Part shown: positions 6,903 to 14,465 of the stretch, one piece after another
How the letters are laid out: each line of letters starts with the position of its first letter
How positions within the stretch are numbered: position 1 is the first letter of the stretch
Position numbers and translations under genes: made by a program
Notes under the pieces: generated by a model
Told to the model about the DNA's origin: nothing
What the model saw: the letters and a program-made list of their open reading frames with translations, nothing else
Databases searched by the model: none
Source of the DNA: Rothia sp. (in: high G+C Gram-positive bacteria)
Lineage (GTDB): Bacteria > Actinomycetota > Actinomycetes > Actinomycetales > Micrococcaceae
Assembly: GCA_030530925.1 (NCBI GenBank)
Contig: JAUMUA010000001.1
Location: 37,228 to 70,458, forward strand
Length of the DNA stretch: 33,231 bases
Direction of reading: 5' to 3'

Positions 6903-7105
6903 ATGTATAAGAAATTCAGCCTACTAACTGGAGTTTTCTCAGTGCTCCTCGGAGCAGCGCTCTTTGTTTTCCGAGCGCGCTCATCGCTGACTTTGAGACC
7001 ACCGGGACGGAACGGTTCGCCCTCACTCTCTTTGGATATCTCGCGATTATCGGGGGTTCTTTGATGATTGTGGGAAGATTGAAACTACCAGGGCGCAAAA
7101 AGTAG
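6903..7105 (+). pseudogene. Frameshifted small two-helix membrane protein
   Basis: From the ATG at 6903 the frame reads MYKKFSLLTGVFSVLLGAAL as a first hydrophobic helix, then turns into an unlikely arginine/proline/serine-rich stretch. Adding one base in the TTTT run near 6969-6972 puts the rest into a frame that gives a second hydrophobic segment (FALTLFGYLAIIGGSLMIVG) and a basic tail ending KLPGRKK at the TAG 7103-7105. The restored product would be about 67 residues with both helices intact. This could be a real one-base deletion or a sequencing error in the homopolymer. I do not recognise the family. Confidence 0.5.
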
Positions 7106-7151
7106 CAATGACGGGCGCCGTTCATCAGAGTTTCAGATGCTCCACCCAGCG

Positions 7152-10031
7152 CTAAGAAACTTGCTCTTTAGTCTTAAGATAATCCACCAGAACAGGTTTT
7201 AGTGGCATGACAAAGTCGAGTTTCATGCTCACAACCGGTTTATTAGCAATCTGTGTTTCTTCAACTTCTCTAGGTTTACGAGAACGACCCAAATACACAA
7301 AAGTATCTTCCCTACTCTTCCGAACAAATATATCGAGTTGGTAATTACCTTTAATAATGCCGCTCTCAACATCGCTCGTAATACGACGTTGGTTTTTCGT
7401 AAACCATGAAAGAGTATGCTCGTCTTCAAGCCTATCTGCGTAATTCACACTCGCGTCTACATCTTCACCCTTGTGATAGGTAATAAAGATTGGGCAAGTT
7501 CCTGTTCTTTTATCTCTAAAGTATCCACCCACATTTTGATGTCCTGGATATTTCAGCCAGTTTAGGAGTCTTCCAACATCTCTCCTCGTGTAGTTTCTTT
7601 CTACCAGCAGCTCACCTGCTCTCGAATACTTGTGCTGATTGATGTAAAGACCGGTTGAAATCACATCGCGGACTTGTGCCGCAAAATCATCTTTGGATAA
7701 ATAGGTATTCTTAAATTTCGAATCAAGAATATATGTTTCGTTTTGATAGGACGCCAGTGGGTTACCCATATAGTTCTTCCGATCTATAGCGTCAAAATAC
7801 TCCAAGTTCAAGAAGTTAGCTACCGAATCGTAAACGAACTCATTTTCATGCGCACCATAATCTCTAAAAATTTCCTGAGCACGTTGTTTACTCACTACAC
7901 CATTCTTAAGAAGCTCTTCAAGAATCAGAAGCTCGTGCGGTCGTTTACCGTTTAGAAACTCTTTATCTAGGTATAGCAAATAAGCTTCTTCCGTGTTCGA
8001 AATTGCATCCGTTACTTTCTTTAAGTATTTCAAAAAGCCCCAGTAGCTACCTTTTTTGGCGCTCAGAAAAATATTTGGATCCACCGTATCGGCATTGGCG
8101 AAGTCGTATCGGTTAGGTACTCGACCCAATCGATTTTCTAGTTCCCAGTAGTGATCCCGAAGACGCCTCATGTTATCTAGTTTGGCGTTATAGAGAGCCT
8201 TGAAAATTCTTTCTTGAGCAACCTCGTCGAAAGTAACACTAGAAACGCCTGCGATTAGACCAGCCTCTTGTGCATGAATCATCTTGCGACGGATTGAATC
8301 CTTGTTTGATGAATTATCTCCAAATAGCGCAATAGGGATAAGAAAGTTATTTTCATAATTTCCTATAAAGTCCAGAACTCTCAAATGGTCTTTGCCTTCA
8401 TATTTTCGCAAACCACGCCCAAGTTGCTGGGTAAAAATAATAGAGGACTTAGTATGCCTTAGCATTACTACCTGATTAATGGAGGGAATATCTATACCTT
8501 CATTGAAAATATCAATGGTAATTAGATAATCTAATTCTCCATTTTGCAAATTTTGCACTGCTACAGCGCGCTCTTGCTGGGTAGTATCACCATCTAGAGC
8601 TATAGTCCGAAGTTTTTTCCCGTTTACTTGCCTATTATTAAGCTCGGTAGAAATTTTTCGCGCTTCGTCTTTACTACCGCAGAATATCAACCCTTTTACA
8701 TTTCGAGGATGCCCATATTCTTCGACCATTTGAACAATATAATCAACTCGTTCAGGCAATATAAGACGAGCTAATTCTGAGTTATCATCTATCGTCTTAT
8801 TATTGCTGTCAGTATAATCGCTAATTCCGTAATAACTGAATGGCACTAGCATTTTAGCTTCAAGAGCTTCTTGTAATCTAATCTCATAAGCAACGTTATG
8901 GTTAAAAACTTCGTAAACGCTTATGTGGTCAGTACGTTCTGGAGTAGCTGTTAAACCTAATAAATATTGCGGCGAAAAATAATTAATTAATTTTTGATAA
9001 GAAGGTGAGCCGGAACGATGAGCTTCATCGATAATAATATAGTCAAAATAATCCGCTGGAATATTTTCTAGAGTATGAGTTTTTGATAACGTTTGAACTG
9101 TAGCAAATACGAACCGGCAACTCAGTTCTCGCTGGCTTCCAACGAATAATCCGAATTCTTTTTCTGGTAAGTCAATGACTTTTTGAAATTCATCTCGAGC
9201 TTTCCGAAGTATTTGCTCTCTGTGCACCACGAACAACACCCGTTGCACGCGTTCTTGCCTCACAGCTAGAGCTGCCAAAATTGTTTTCCCTGTGCCCGTA
9301 GCAGAAATAACTAACGCCCTGTTCCCCTTACCCCAGGCATCTTTCAATTTAGCGAGCGCTTTTTGCTGCATCTCGTTAGGGCGCACCTGTCCCACCGGAA
9401 CAATTGGGCCAGTCTCAACATCAAAAGCTGTGGGGATGATCTTCGGATTTCGAACGCCTTCATACTGCCGGATCCATTCAGGAGTTAGCTCCTCAGATAC
9501 AGCTTCTAAACGATCAATAGCAGCATCAAGCTGTTCCACAATATGTCCATCGGGCATAGCCGAGAAACGAATATTCCACTCTTCGTTCTGAGTAAGCGCA
9601 CCTCGGGTTAGGTTGGAACTTCCTATGATCGCCGTTGTTGTTTCTTGTTGTTTAAATACATAACCTTTGGTGTGAAAAGCATCTATAGCGTCATTAAGTA
9701 CTCTTACTTCAATGTTTTCGAGTTTCAGTAGTTCTTCAAAAACACCCGGGTCATTAAAGTCAAGGTACGTGGAAGTGTAGATAACACCGTGACCTTTGAA
9801 ATCCAGTAAGTGCTGTTTGAGAAGCCCCAGTCCGGAACTATTAATAAAAGCCACCGAGAATTTGAAACTTTCAGACCGTGTTAATTCATCTTTGATAGCG
9901 CGAACCATGTTCTTCTCAAATGAATTATTAAGCAGACTGGGATTATATATTCTTTGTGAAGGTGTTTCTTTATCGATAAAACCGTAAGCGTTATCTGCAC
10001 TCAGGACACCAGAGGTTATTTTTTCGCTCAC
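7152..10031 (-). CDS. SauUSI-like type IV restriction enzyme: PLD nuclease / SF2 helicase / DUF3427
   Basis: 959 residues from GTG, two bases after the NUDIX stop. Residues ~40-160 are a phospholipase-D-type nuclease: FHTKGYVFK (H120, K122) and GSSNLTRG (137-144). Residues ~215-570 are a superfamily 2 helicase: GTGKT (246-250), DEAH (335-338), TATPERTD (361-368) and QLGRGLRK (536-543). The C-terminal ~180 residues match DUF3427 (YTRRDVGRLLNWLKYPG, CPIFITYHKGED, LSWFTKNQRRITS, DIFVRKS, FVYLGR). PLD-helicase-DUF3427 at about 950 residues is the layout of S. aureus SauUSI, an ATP-dependent enzyme cutting DNA with 5-methyl- or 5-hydroxymethyl-cytosine. Composition is far more AT-rich than flanking genes (19 G+C of 60 at 8461-8520), suggesting horizontal acquisition. 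Specificity cannot be read by eye. Confidence 0.82.
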   Translation of the reverse strand: MSEKITSGVLSADNAYGFIDKETPSQRIYNPSLLNNSFEKNMVRAIKDELTRSESFKFSVAFINSSGLGLLKQHLLDFKGHGVIYTSTYLDFNDPGVFEELLKLENIEVRVLNDAIDAFHTKGYVFKQQETTTAIIGSSNLTRGALTQNEEWNIRFSAMPDGHIVEQLDAAIDRLEAVSEELTPEWIRQYEGVRNPKIIPTAFDVETGPIVPVGQVRPNEMQQKALAKLKDAWGKGNRALVISATGTGKTILAALAVRQERVQRVLFVVHREQILRKARDEFQKVIDLPEKEFGLFVGSQRELSCRFVFATVQTLSKTHTLENIPADYFDYIIIDEAHRSGSPSYQKLINYFSPQYLLGLTATPERTDHISVYEVFNHNVAYEIRLQEALEAKMLVPFSYYGISDYTDSNNKTIDDNSELARLILPERVDYIVQMVEEYGHPRNVKGLIFCGSKDEARKISTELNNRQVNGKKLRTIALDGDTTQQERAVAVQNLQNGELDYLITIDIFNEGIDIPSINQVVMLRHTKSSIIFTQQLGRGLRKYEGKDHLRVLDFIGNYENNFLIPIALFGDNSSNKDSIRRKMIHAQEAGLIAGVSSVTFDEVAQERIFKALYNAKLDNMRRLRDHYWELENRLGRVPNRYDFANADTVDPNIFLSAKKGSYWGFLKYLKKVTDAISNTEEAYLLYLDKEFLNGKRPHELLILEELLKNGVVSKQRAQEIFRDYGAHENEFVYDSVANFLNLEYFDAIDRKNYMGNPLASYQNETYILDSKFKNTYLSKDDFAAQVRDVISTGLYINQHKYSRAGELLVERNYTRRDVGRLLNWLKYPGHQNVGGYFRDKRTGTCPIFITYHKGEDVDASVNYADRLEDEHTLSWFTKNQRRITSDVESGIIKGNYQLDIFVRKSREDTFVYLGRSRKPREVEETQIANKPVVSMKLDFVMPLKPVLVDYLKTKEQVS

Positions 10032-10033
10032 GC

Positions 10034-10429
10034 TCAGCCTGCCGCCTTCATGATCTTCTCAACAGCCGGAATGTCTGCTGGAGCCCATTGCAAGGTGTCT
10101 AATTGAGAAGGTTCTACCCACCGGATTTCCGCATGCTCGGTAAGCTGAGGTGCGCCGTCCTGAATCGCGCAGTAGAAGGTAGTTAGCACTACTACCCCAA
10201 AGTCATATTCATATTCGGTAGTTTCGATTTTTTCGCCAACAACCGCTTCGATTCGTAGTTCTTCGGCAAGTTCACGTTTTAGGGCTTGTTCTGGGGTCTC
10301 CTCTAGTTCAATCTTTCCACCGGGGAATTCCCACATCAGGGGGAGACTCATTTTTTCGCTACGGCGAGCGCATAAAATTTTTCCATCGCGGCGCAACACT
10401 GCACCTACAACATTGATACGTTTTTTCAC
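10034..10429 (-). CDS. NudG/MutT-like NUDIX nucleoside triphosphate pyrophosphohydrolase
   Basis: 131 residues from the GTG at 10429, which gives the usual NUDIX start (VKKRINVVGAVLRRDGKILCARR). An earlier in-frame GTG at 10564 would add 45 residues unlike the family and overlaps its own GGAGG, so it is less likely. The NUDIX box is GKIELEE...ALKRELAEELRIEA: G-x5-E-x7-RE-x-x-EE is intact but the glycine after EE-x is Arg. WEFPGGK and the C-terminal EHAEIRWVEPSQL...WAPADIP resemble E. coli NudG, which hydrolyses 5-methyl-dCTP, CTP and oxidised nucleotides. It is the first gene of a two-gene unit with the SauUSI-like enzyme. Being translated first would let a pool-cleaning or protective activity appear before the nuclease; that role is inference. 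Confidence 0.85.
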   Translation of the reverse strand: MKKRINVVGAVLRRDGKILCARRSEKMSLPLMWEFPGGKIELEETPEQALKRELAEELRIEAVVGEKIETTEYEYDFGVVVLTTFYCAIQDGAPQLTEHAEIRWVEPSQLDTLQWAPADIPAVEKIMKAAG

Positions 10430-10584
10430 GAGACTGCTTTCAACAGAGAATCTTGTTAAAAGCAGCTTAGATTTTCCTTCATCGCGAATCGAGGAGGCAT
10501 CCCGAACCTGCAGAATATTTTCCCGGCATATTTGAACTACACCTCCCCCTCTCCCCACCGACACCTCCCTTGACTAATAAATTA

Positions 10585-10599
10585 TTCTCAGTTTGAGAA
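10585..10599. promoter_or_regulatory. Inverted repeat upstream of the NUDIX-restriction operon
   Basis: TTCTCA (10585-10590), GTT, TGAGAA (10594-10599) form a 6-bp inverted repeat within an AT-rich tract that should hold the minus-strand promoter of the NUDIX gene and perhaps the plus-strand promoter of the permease. It is a plausible operator; no nearby regulator is obvious. The rest of the 391-base gap (10430-10820) shows no gene I can support apart from the palindrome listed next. Confidence 0.35.
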
Positions 10600-10662
10600 A
10601 ATAAATTGCAGATAGTACTGTGAGGTGTATCAAATCACCGAATAGTGCCCAAGAAAATGGGA

Positions 10663-10677
10663 TATTGTTCAACAATA
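10663..10677. promoter_or_regulatory. 15-bp palindrome upstream of the amino-acid permease
   Basis: TATTGTT, C, AACAATA (7-bp arms, one central base) lies 144 bases before the permease start. Its compact symmetry suits a dimeric repressor site. The YheO-like regulator two genes on is one candidate binder, without direct evidence. Confidence 0.35.
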
Positions 10678-10820
10678 ACCGCCTGGCAGGTAAAAATACT
10701 GAGAGAAAATTATCTGCAACACACCTACAACCCACAAGTGTGGAGAAAAAATTTTCATCTTATTTACCGCGCAAGATTCCCTATTCTCAGGTTCGTGTCC
10801 CTCTAACCATGGAGAATAAC

Positions 10821-12170
10821 ATGCCAAGCTCCGTTGCAGCTCAGTCTGCACCAGACACTCAAAGTCTGCCTGTAGTAGCTAATCCACAGAACTCGTCCAG
10901 CCCAAAAGACCTCCAGTGGAATAAAACCGACACCCTCTGGACTCTCAGCCTTTTTGGCACCGCCATCGGTGCTGGCGTCCTTTTCTTGCCTATCAATGCA
11001 GGTATTGGCGGTATTATTCCGCTACTTCTCATGGCTGTTTTGGCATTTCCCATGACTCACTGGGCACACCGTGGTCTTACCCGCTTTATTCTTTCGGGAT
11101 CACGCAAAGATGAAGACCTCACCGAAACCGTCAGCGAACACTTTGGCACCAAAGCAGGCACCATCATCAACGTGCTCTATTTTCTCTCGGTGTACCCCAT
11201 TTTGCTGGTGTACTCAGTAACCATCACCAATACAGTCAACTCCTTTCTAGAACACCAAATCGGCGTTCAGCCACTTCCCCGCTGGCTCATGGCACTGGTG
11301 CTGGTCGGCGGGCTCATTCTGGTAGTTCGTATGGGTAAAGAAATCATTGTGCGAGTGATGTCGTATCTGGTGTACCCCTTTATTGCCGTCCTCATTTTGT
11401 TGGCTCTTTACCTGGTTCCCAAGTGGAACGGTGCAATCTTTCAGACCTTTGATCCCGAGGTAGCCGCGCAAGCATCCGGTCACGGTCTAGGCGTGACGCT
11501 CATGTTATTGGTGCCGGTTATGGTGTTCTCGTTTAACCACTCACCCATGATTTCTTCGTTCGCCGTTGATCGTCGTCAAAAATACGGTGAGCAAGCCGAT
11601 GCAAAAACCGGGCAGATTCTACGCCGCGCCGAAGCACTCATGGTCGTAGTAGTCATGTTCTTTGTGTTCTCCTGCGCGCTGGCACTCAGCCCCACAGACA
11701 TGGCAGAGGCGAAGGCGCAAAACCTCACCATTTTGTCTTACCTAGCCAATCATTTCAACAACCCTGTTATTTCGTGGGCAGCACCGATTATCGCCATGAT
11801 TGCTGTTGCAAAATCATTCTTGGGCCACTACTTAGGTGCCGCAGAAGGTTTTGAGGGCCTTGTTATCAAGGCAGCAAATGCCGGTGGTAAACGCAACATC
11901 ACGCACAACAAGGCACTCTCAACTGCAACCCTCTTTTTCATGTTAATTACTGCATGGTTGGTTGCCTGGGCTGACCCTTCGGTCTTAGGCATGATTGAAA
12001 CCCTGTGCGGCCCCACCATCGCCATCTTGCTCTTCCTCATGCCCATGTGGGCAATCCACAATGTCCCCGCACTACGCCGCTTTAAGGGCAAACCCTCAAA
12101 CTACTTCACATTCTTCATGGGTTTGGTAGCGCTGGCAACCATCGTCTACAGCATATTCCAGGCTTTTTAG
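10821..12170 (+). CDS. HAAAP-family amino-acid permease (SdaC/serine-type)
   Basis: 449 residues from the ATG at 10821, chosen because GGAGA at 10811-10815 is ideally placed; the frame is open further upstream but that extension is hydrophilic, atypical and lacks a ribosome site. After a ~40-residue hydrophilic N-terminus come about 11 hydrophobic segments, the first being LFGTAIGAGVLFLPINAGIGG, the hallmark of the hydroxy/aromatic amino-acid permease family (SdaC, TdcC, TnaB). VFSFNHSPMISSFAVDRRQKYG and VAKSFLGHYLGAAEG are typical of SdaC/YhaO-type serine:H+ symporters. Substrate is probably serine or threonine, by family only. A YheO-type regulator follows on the same strand. Confidence 0.88.
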   Translation: MPSSVAAQSAPDTQSLPVVANPQNSSSPKDLQWNKTDTLWTLSLFGTAIGAGVLFLPINAGIGGIIPLLLMAVLAFPMTHWAHRGLTRFILSGSRKDEDLTETVSEHFGTKAGTIINVLYFLSVYPILLVYSVTITNTVNSFLEHQIGVQPLPRWLMALVLVGGLILVVRMGKEIIVRVMSYLVYPFIAVLILLALYLVPKWNGAIFQTFDPEVAAQASGHGLGVTLMLLVPVMVFSFNHSPMISSFAVDRRQKYGEQADAKTGQILRRAEALMVVVVMFFVFSCALALSPTDMAEAKAQNLTILSYLANHFNNPVISWAAPIIAMIAVAKSFLGHYLGAAEGFEGLVIKAANAGGKRNITHNKALSTATLFFMLITAWLVAWADPSVLGMIETLCGPTIAILLFLMPMWAIHNVPALRRFKGKPSNYFTFFMGLVALATIVYSIFQAF

Positions 12171-12380
12171 TCGCAGGACGGACGCCGCACCACATCTGAA
12201 CTGCCACACCGGCATCCATCAAGAAGGCAGTAACAACACAGGAACAGCGCGACGTCCCAAAATACGAGACGCCCAACCACCTTGCTCAGATATGGTTTCG
12301 CCTAGCTCTAGTGTATTGATGAAGTATCGAACCAGCGCCCGGCAATGTCTCCGGCCGCTTTTGTTAGACAAGGATGCCGC

Positions 12381-13211
12381 GTGAACGCTCCGGTTAACCC
12401 CTCTTCAAGCTTTTTAGCGCAGTATATTCCGCTCGTTGATTTTCTTGGTCAATCGATGGGATCCAATGTTGAGGTAGTGTTACACGATCTTGATGTGCCC
12501 GATAAATCGATTATTGCTATTAGCAACAGTCACATTAGTGGGCGGCAAATTGGCGGGCCCGTGACCGATTTTGCGCTGTGGTTTATGCAACAAGGGGACA
12601 CCACGCAGGTGCCGACGATGACGGGGTACCGAGCAATAAACGCTGAAGGGCGCGTATGCCGCTCCTCTAGCTACTTTTTGCGCGATGAAAGCAATGTAAT
12701 GCGTGGGATGCTCTGTATCAATGTTGATGTAAGCGACTGGATTCAAATTAGAAACCTCACCGCACAAATGATCGGAACCACAGAAACTACAGCACAGAGC
12801 AAGACTCAAGCATTCGGTGACTACCCCGGCGCTGAGTCATTACCCTTGCACGATGCCGCAACAGAAACAATCTTGCCCCCAAATATTCAGAGCTTTATTC
12901 AACAATCCTCTATTCAAACACCCTTGCTGGTCTCGGCAGTGTATGAAAAACCTGTTCCAACCGATGAAGAGGCCGTAGTAAAGTCACTGCGTTCTAACGT
13001 GCAGACTCTTTTGAAATCCATGCTCGATAAAGCAATTGCTGAACGCGATGTCACCCCCGATCGAATGCAACGCGACGAACGAGTCCAAGTAGTTCACGAT
13101 CTTGAGGAAACCGGGTTCTTCCTTCTTAAAGGCGGAATAGCGGCAGCGGCTAAGCGTCTAGGTGTTTCAGAGCCAACCATCTACCGCTATCTGGTTGAGG
13201 TGCGAAGTTAA
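12381..13211 (+). CDS. YheO/DauR-type transcriptional regulator (PAS-like + HTH)
   Basis: 276 residues from the GTG at 12381, which has AAGGAT upstream; an in-frame ATG at 12345 would add 12 residues and has no ribosome site. Residues ~10-120 match the YheO-like PAS domain (LAQYIPLVDFLGQSMGSNVEVVLHDL...GRQIGGPVTDFALWF...SSSYFLRDESNVMRGMLCINVDVS). The C-terminal ~60 residues are an HTH_22-type domain ending GGIAAAAKRLGVSEPTIYRYL. The best known relative, DauR of Pseudomonas, controls D-arginine catabolism. Its place after a serine-type permease suggests amino-acid-responsive control of that gene, which is inference. The central linker (about 125-180) is longer than usual. It ends in a TTAA overlap with the convergent SPFH gene. 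Confidence 0.85.
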   Translation: MNAPVNPSSSFLAQYIPLVDFLGQSMGSNVEVVLHDLDVPDKSIIAISNSHISGRQIGGPVTDFALWFMQQGDTTQVPTMTGYRAINAEGRVCRSSSYFLRDESNVMRGMLCINVDVSDWIQIRNLTAQMIGTTETTAQSKTQAFGDYPGAESLPLHDAATETILPPNIQSFIQQSSIQTPLLVSAVYEKPVPTDEEAVVKSLRSNVQTLLKSMLDKAIAERDVTPDRMQRDERVQVVHDLEETGFFLLKGGIAAAAKRLGVSEPTIYRYLVEVRS

Positions 13212-14146
13212 ACTCGCTGGCTACCGCCTTGAACCTCGTCTGCTTGAATAATGCTCTTGGTAATGTCCTCGGCAGTCATGGGGCGGTTACTATTTGGGCC
13301 AAGATTGTTGTCCATCATAATGACCTTGGCGTTGTTACTGCTTGCCAGAGCGGTGTAAACCGCAATACCATCGTTGAATTTGAGCCACTCCACGGCAGCT
13401 TCCGCGCTGAGCCCAGCGTCGCGCAATTTATCAATACGCTCTTTCATACCCTTAGCAATTTCGTCGCCCTCTTGAGCGATACCTTCACCGCGTAGACGGC
13501 GCGCGTCACGTTCTGCTTCGGCGTCTAGAATTGCGGCCTGCTTGTTGCCCTCGGCGGTGAGGATTTGCGCCTGGCGCTTACGTTCGGAGGCGTTCACACG
13601 GTTCATGGCCTCTTTAACTTCAGGGGCAGGTTCAACGTCAATCACGTTGGTATCTTTGATGACATAGCCGTATTCACCGATCTTCTCGGTTAGCTCACCC
13701 TGTAGCGCCAAACCCACCTGGTGCAACGAACCGTATGCCTCATCCAAATCGAGTTTAGACAGCGAACCCACAATGTTCTGCTGGATGTACGAGCGCATCT
13801 GATTCTCTGGATTCGACAGCTTATAAACAGCGTTTTTAACGTCCTGCTCATTCTCGTTCACAAAGTACTGCACGTTCACCGGCACCTGCACAAACACGTT
13901 GTCTTGGGTTTTGGTAGCAACCAGCAGATCGAGTTCACGGATTCGCAGGGTTTGGCGGTATGCAACGCGCTCAATAAAAGGAATGCGAAAATGCAAACCG
14001 GATGAAAGAATTCGGCTAAATTTACCTAGTTTTTCAATCACATAAACATCAGATTGCGGAACCACCAGTATGCAGGACAGCAACAAAATAAATGCAACCA
14101 CTGCAAGAATAATAAGAAACATAAGGCCCACAAGTGCGGCTGTCAT
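13208..14146 (-). CDS. SPFH/Band 7 (stomatin/prohibitin-like) membrane protein
   Basis: 312 residues from the ATG at 14146, which has TAGGAG eight bases upstream; a TTG 18 bases earlier lies before that site and is rejected. One N-terminal transmembrane helix (LVGLMFLIILAVVAFILLLSCI) is followed by a Band 7 domain (VVPQSDVYVIEKLGKFSRILSSGLHFRIPFIERV...) and a long helical region rich in A, E, R and K (about 180-240, AEGNKQAAILDAEAERDARRLRGEG), expected to form coiled coil and oligomers. Such proteins scaffold membrane microdomains and may control proteases. No NfeD partner is adjacent. An alternative name is HflC-like, but no HflK is present. Confidence 0.9.
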   Translation of the reverse strand: MTAALVGLMFLIILAVVAFILLLSCILVVPQSDVYVIEKLGKFSRILSSGLHFRIPFIERVAYRQTLRIRELDLLVATKTQDNVFVQVPVNVQYFVNENEQDVKNAVYKLSNPENQMRSYIQQNIVGSLSKLDLDEAYGSLHQVGLALQGELTEKIGEYGYVIKDTNVIDVEPAPEVKEAMNRVNASERKRQAQILTAEGNKQAAILDAEAERDARRLRGEGIAQEGDEIAKGMKERIDKLRDAGLSAEAAVEWLKFNDGIAVYTALASSNNAKVIMMDNNLGPNSNRPMTAEDITKSIIQADEVQGGSQRV

Positions 14147-14253
14147 AAAGCTGGCTCCTAGCAATTGATGTGTGTTCTGTTACTCCACTGTACAAAAGCC
14201 GGACGCGCGGGCGGTAGTCCTTCAGCAAATATTACTTTGCGATTTCTGGGGTA

Positions 14254-14331
14254 TAAAAAAGAGTTTGCACCAGATATGCCGATTTTTCCCTCAAAAGATG
14301 AGGTACAAGGGGCGTATCTGGTGCAAACTCT
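14254..14331 (-). terminator. Long-stem intrinsic terminator after the UPF0371 gene
   Basis: A 21-base stem pairs 14260-14280 with 14311-14331 (one G-U wobble; core GAGTTTGCACCAGATA). On the minus strand it is followed directly by TTTTTT (14259-14254), as in an intrinsic terminator for the UPF0371 gene ending at 14466. The loop is 30 bases and holds a smaller CCTC/GAGG pair. Apart from this structure and the SPFH gene's ribosome site, 14147-14465 holds nothing I can call. Confidence 0.7.
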
Positions 14332-14465
14332 ATTGGTTAGCACTGGCGGTTTATTAAAACTTATTTGCCAGGGGCTACCGGGTAGTGGCTGTGAATAGCT
14401 ATGCGATTCCATGAGTTCATCAAAATCACGAGCCAGCTCACTGCAAAAATCGGCAAACCTTCCCG

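Noticed and set aside
10430..10564. 45-residue N-terminal extension of the NUDIX protein from the upstream GTG
   Set aside because: The family starts at the (V/M)KKRINVVGAVL segment, the extension is unlike it, and the upstream GTG overlaps the GGAGG that would have to serve it.
10620..10820. 67-residue N-terminal extension of the HAAAP permease
   Set aside because: No ribosome site, atypical polar sequence, and an ideal GGAGA before the internal ATG at 10821.
12171..12380. tRNA or small RNA gene between the permease and the YheO-like regulator
   Set aside because: No cloverleaf arms, no T-loop GTTCGA-type sequence in the right place, and no clear promoter-terminator pair.
13208..14146. HflC of an HflKC-FtsH complex
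   Set aside because: No hflK neighbour, and the stomatin-type N-terminus with a single helix fits the general SPFH group better.
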